64,000 nt of DNA from Cytophagaceae bacterium (GTDB lineage Bacteria > Bacteroidota > Bacteroidia > Cytophagales > Cyclobacteriaceae), in NCBI GenBank assembly GCA_006969745.1, contig CP030886.1:620001-684000 (forward strand), in the 5' to 3' direction. Under the pieces are notes generated by a model. That model was not told the origin of the DNA. It made no database searches and was given only the letters and a program-made list of their open reading frames with translations. Of the stretch, positions 63,158 through 64,000 are shown piece by piece. The stretch's first letter is position 1; each line of letters begins with the position of its first letter. Both the position numbers and the translations under genes were made by a program.

Positions 63158-63497
63158 GAAAAACAATTACGATAAAGAATTGCTAAGAGGATTGTATCCT
63201 CTTTTGATACTCAAACTACTGAAAGGGTACTCACCCCAATACGGTTATCAGATTGAAAAGAATGTGCGGATTTTAAGCAATTCGAATTTTGTGATCACTG
63301 AAGGTAGTCTTTACCCCATCCTGCATAAGTTGGAGGAAAAAGGCCTGATAAAATCGCATCATAAAGAAATTAACAATCGAATCAGGAAATATTACTCAAT
63401 CACGAAAAAAGGCATTAATGAATTTGAGAGCCAATCTTCAATCGCTATTGATGTGATTGAGAATTTTAAGGCTTTTATTAAACTTGAAACATCGTAA
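63150..63497 (+). CDS. PadR family transcriptional regulator
   Basis: 115 residues, normal for the small PadR group. Winged-helix features: LLRGLYPLLILKLLKGYSPQ, GYQIEKNVRILSN, ITEGSLYPILHKLEEKGLIK and RKYYSITKKGINEFES. It starts 8 bases before the permease stop, so the two are coupled; in Bacteroidota such pairs are common and the PadR protein probably represses the permease operon until an inducing compound is bound. Confidence 0.92.
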   Translation: MSKKNNYDKELLRGLYPLLILKLLKGYSPQYGYQIEKNVRILSNSNFVITEGSLYPILHKLEEKGLIKSHHKEINNRIRKYYSITKKGINEFESQSSIAIDVIENFKAFIKLETS

Positions 63498-63545
63498 AAC
63501 AGGTCGTGGATCAACCAACTACTTGATGATGAGTCTGCAGAATTA

Positions 63546-63803
63546 TCATTTTGATGAGGTCGAGCACTCAACCAAGCTATTTATTAAATCAGACTTCAAA
63601 TAGTAAACACGAACCGTATTTGGGATGCGATAACATTTTAGCTTACCAGATTTTGTCCAGTCATTTAAAGTTGGCAATGATATACTTAAAAATTCAGCTG
63701 CTTGCTCTCTAGTCAGTAATTGTTCATCCTCTTTTGATAAAATTCGAAATTCATCCCTCATTGCCTCTTTGAACTCTTCAAGAGTATATATTGATGCATC
63801 CAT
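63546..63803 (-). CDS. Excisionase-like HTH protein (HTH_17)
   Basis: 85 residues. The core is a MerR-like winged helix of the excisionase type: LLTREQAAEFLSISLPTLND, then WTKSGKLKCYRIPNTVRVYY, then LKSDLINSL. Such proteins act as recombination directionality factors or small regulators. The location, inside the right attachment site and about 75 bases from the CGACAGT pair, fits an excisionase for the integrase at 8656, although the two genes are at opposite ends while integrated; after circularisation they would be neighbours. A broken copy lies at 60170-60333. Confidence 0.8.
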   Translation of the reverse strand: MDASIYTLEEFKEAMRDEFRILSKEDEQLLTREQAAEFLSISLPTLNDWTKSGKLKCYRIPNTVRVYYLKSDLINSLVECSTSSK

Positions 63804-63877
63804 TGTAATATTTATTCATTTAGCCCATTGTAATAATACCCAAAAAAACAATTGACCGTAGTGGGGTAAGAAGAATA

Positions 63878-63900
63878 ACGACAGTTATAGCGACAGCAAT
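63878..63900 (+). repeat. Tandem CGACAGT repeats at the right end
   Basis: Two tandem units matching the pair at 8635-8657 with two differences over 23 bases, in the same orientation. They lie 44 bases inside the right attachment site. Likely recombinase or excisionase binding sites. Confidence 0.6.
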
Positions 63901-63909
63901 AAAACAAAA

Positions 63910-63938
63910 AAGCCTGTAAATCAATGACTTACAGGCTT
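63910..63938 (-). terminator. Terminator downstream of tRNA-Glu
   Basis: Stem AAGCCTGTAA/TTACAGGCTT with a 9-base loop; read leftward it is followed by TTTTTGTTTT. It directly follows the tRNA-Glu gene and lies inside the element, so it was probably brought in to end tRNA transcription after integration. Confidence 0.8.
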
Positions 63939-63943
63939 AAAAA

Positions 63944-63960
63944 GCAGTCCGTAGGGGAAT
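63944..63960. repeat. Right attachment site within tRNA-Glu
   Basis: GCAGTCCGTAGGGGAAT, identical to 8517-8533. It covers the discriminator, the acceptor 3' strand and part of the T arm, so insertion rebuilt a complete tRNA 3' end here. Confidence 0.85.
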
Positions 63961-64000
63961 CGAACCCCTGTTACCAGGATGAAAACCTGGCGTCCTAACC
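63945..64000 (-). tRNA. tRNA-Glu(UUC), 5' part beyond the window
   Basis: Read leftward the sequence gives GGTTAGGACG (end of the D arm), the anticodon stem CCAGG/CCTGG around TTTTCAT (anticodon TTC), the T arm AGGGG-TTCGATT-CCCCT and the acceptor strand ACGGACT with discriminator G. CCA is not encoded. The first roughly 17 bases are off the right edge. The anticodon and the T-loop are unambiguous. The gene is the insertion target of the element. Confidence 0.93.

Larger units (their letters stand above)
8517..63960. mobile_element. Integrative element inserted in tRNA-Glu(UUC)
   Basis: About 55.4 kb lie between two identical 17-base copies of the tRNA-Glu 3' end. A tyrosine integrase gene (8656-9867) is just inside the left copy and an excisionase-like gene (63546-63803) just inside the right copy. 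CGACAGT repeats, likely recombinase-binding sites, lie at both ends. A terminator sits outside the left copy and another inside the right copy, as expected if the first belonged to the original tRNA and the second came with the element. I see no relaxase, coupling protein or type IV secretion gene, so transfer would need help or is lost. The cargo includes a giant HATPase/PRTase signalling protein, SusC/SusD, permeases, redox and DinB proteins and a T9SS surface protein. The exact extent is inferred; internal accretion is likely near 60 kb. Confidence 0.8.

Noticed and set aside
8517..63960. Prophage
   Set aside because: No capsid, portal, terminase or tail gene is visible, so integrase and excisionase alone point to an integrative island.
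1..64000. CRISPR array
   Set aside because: No regularly spaced identical repeats of 25-40 bases and no cas gene were seen.

Overview
The window is AT-rich DNA from a member of the Bacteroidota, most likely a marine or soil Cytophagales-type bacterium. Signs of this are a SusC/SusD outer-membrane pair, a 1338-residue surface protein with a type A T9SS C-terminal sorting domain, DUF2911 proteins, FtsX-type permeases of about 800 residues encoded without ATPases, TolB-like propellers, membrane-anchored AraC regulators, many short lipoproteins and almost no Shine-Dalgarno sequences.

Bases 1 to about 8516 look like resident chromosome: a truncated lipoprotein gene, two TolB-like propeller proteins, two membrane AraC regulators, a DUF3108-like secreted protein and a secreted alpha/beta hydrolase. 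The 17-base sequence GCAGTCCGTAGGGGAAT occurs at 8517-8533 and again at 63944-63960. The second copy is the 3' end of a tRNA-Glu(UUC) gene that runs off the right edge. A tyrosine integrase gene starts 122 bases inside the left copy, an excisionase-like gene lies just inside the right copy, and CGACAGT repeats sit at both ends. I read 8517-63960 as one integrated element of about 55 kb inserted in the tRNA-Glu gene. I see no relaxase or conjugation genes in it.

Inside the element, the left end (8.6-15.4 kb) holds the integrase, a small ORF, a region that looks like a structured RNA (about 10283-10710), an XRE regulator with a palindromic operator, a 41-residue membrane peptide gene with a terminator, and a serine resolvase with a 612-residue membrane protein. 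At 15.4-22.7 kb is the most unusual locus: a 2134-residue protein that appears to combine two HATPase-like modules, two phosphoribosyltransferase-like modules, CxxC pairs, a GAF-like region and an H-box, with a REC-domain partner gene overlapping its stop codon.

The middle (23-45 kb) carries a SusC/SusD pair, DUF2911 proteins, a permease with thioredoxin-like and DUF2911 genes, redox and DinB genes, a fatty acid hydroxylase, and the T9SS surface protein. Four TTGGT-N4-ACCAA palindromes near a Crp/Fnr gene suggest a local regulon. From 46 to 57 kb there is a long run of mostly leftward genes for a RidA/dehydrogenase pair, YciI-like, VOC, SRPBCC, DinB and lipocalin-like proteins, AraC and LytTR regulators, and a beta-lactamase-fold hydrolase. 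The right end holds two FtsX permeases and a PadR regulator; the last permease/PadR pair is bracketed by a broken and an intact excisionase copy, which suggests accretion of modules at this end. Several decayed gene fragments also mark the element as a mosaic.
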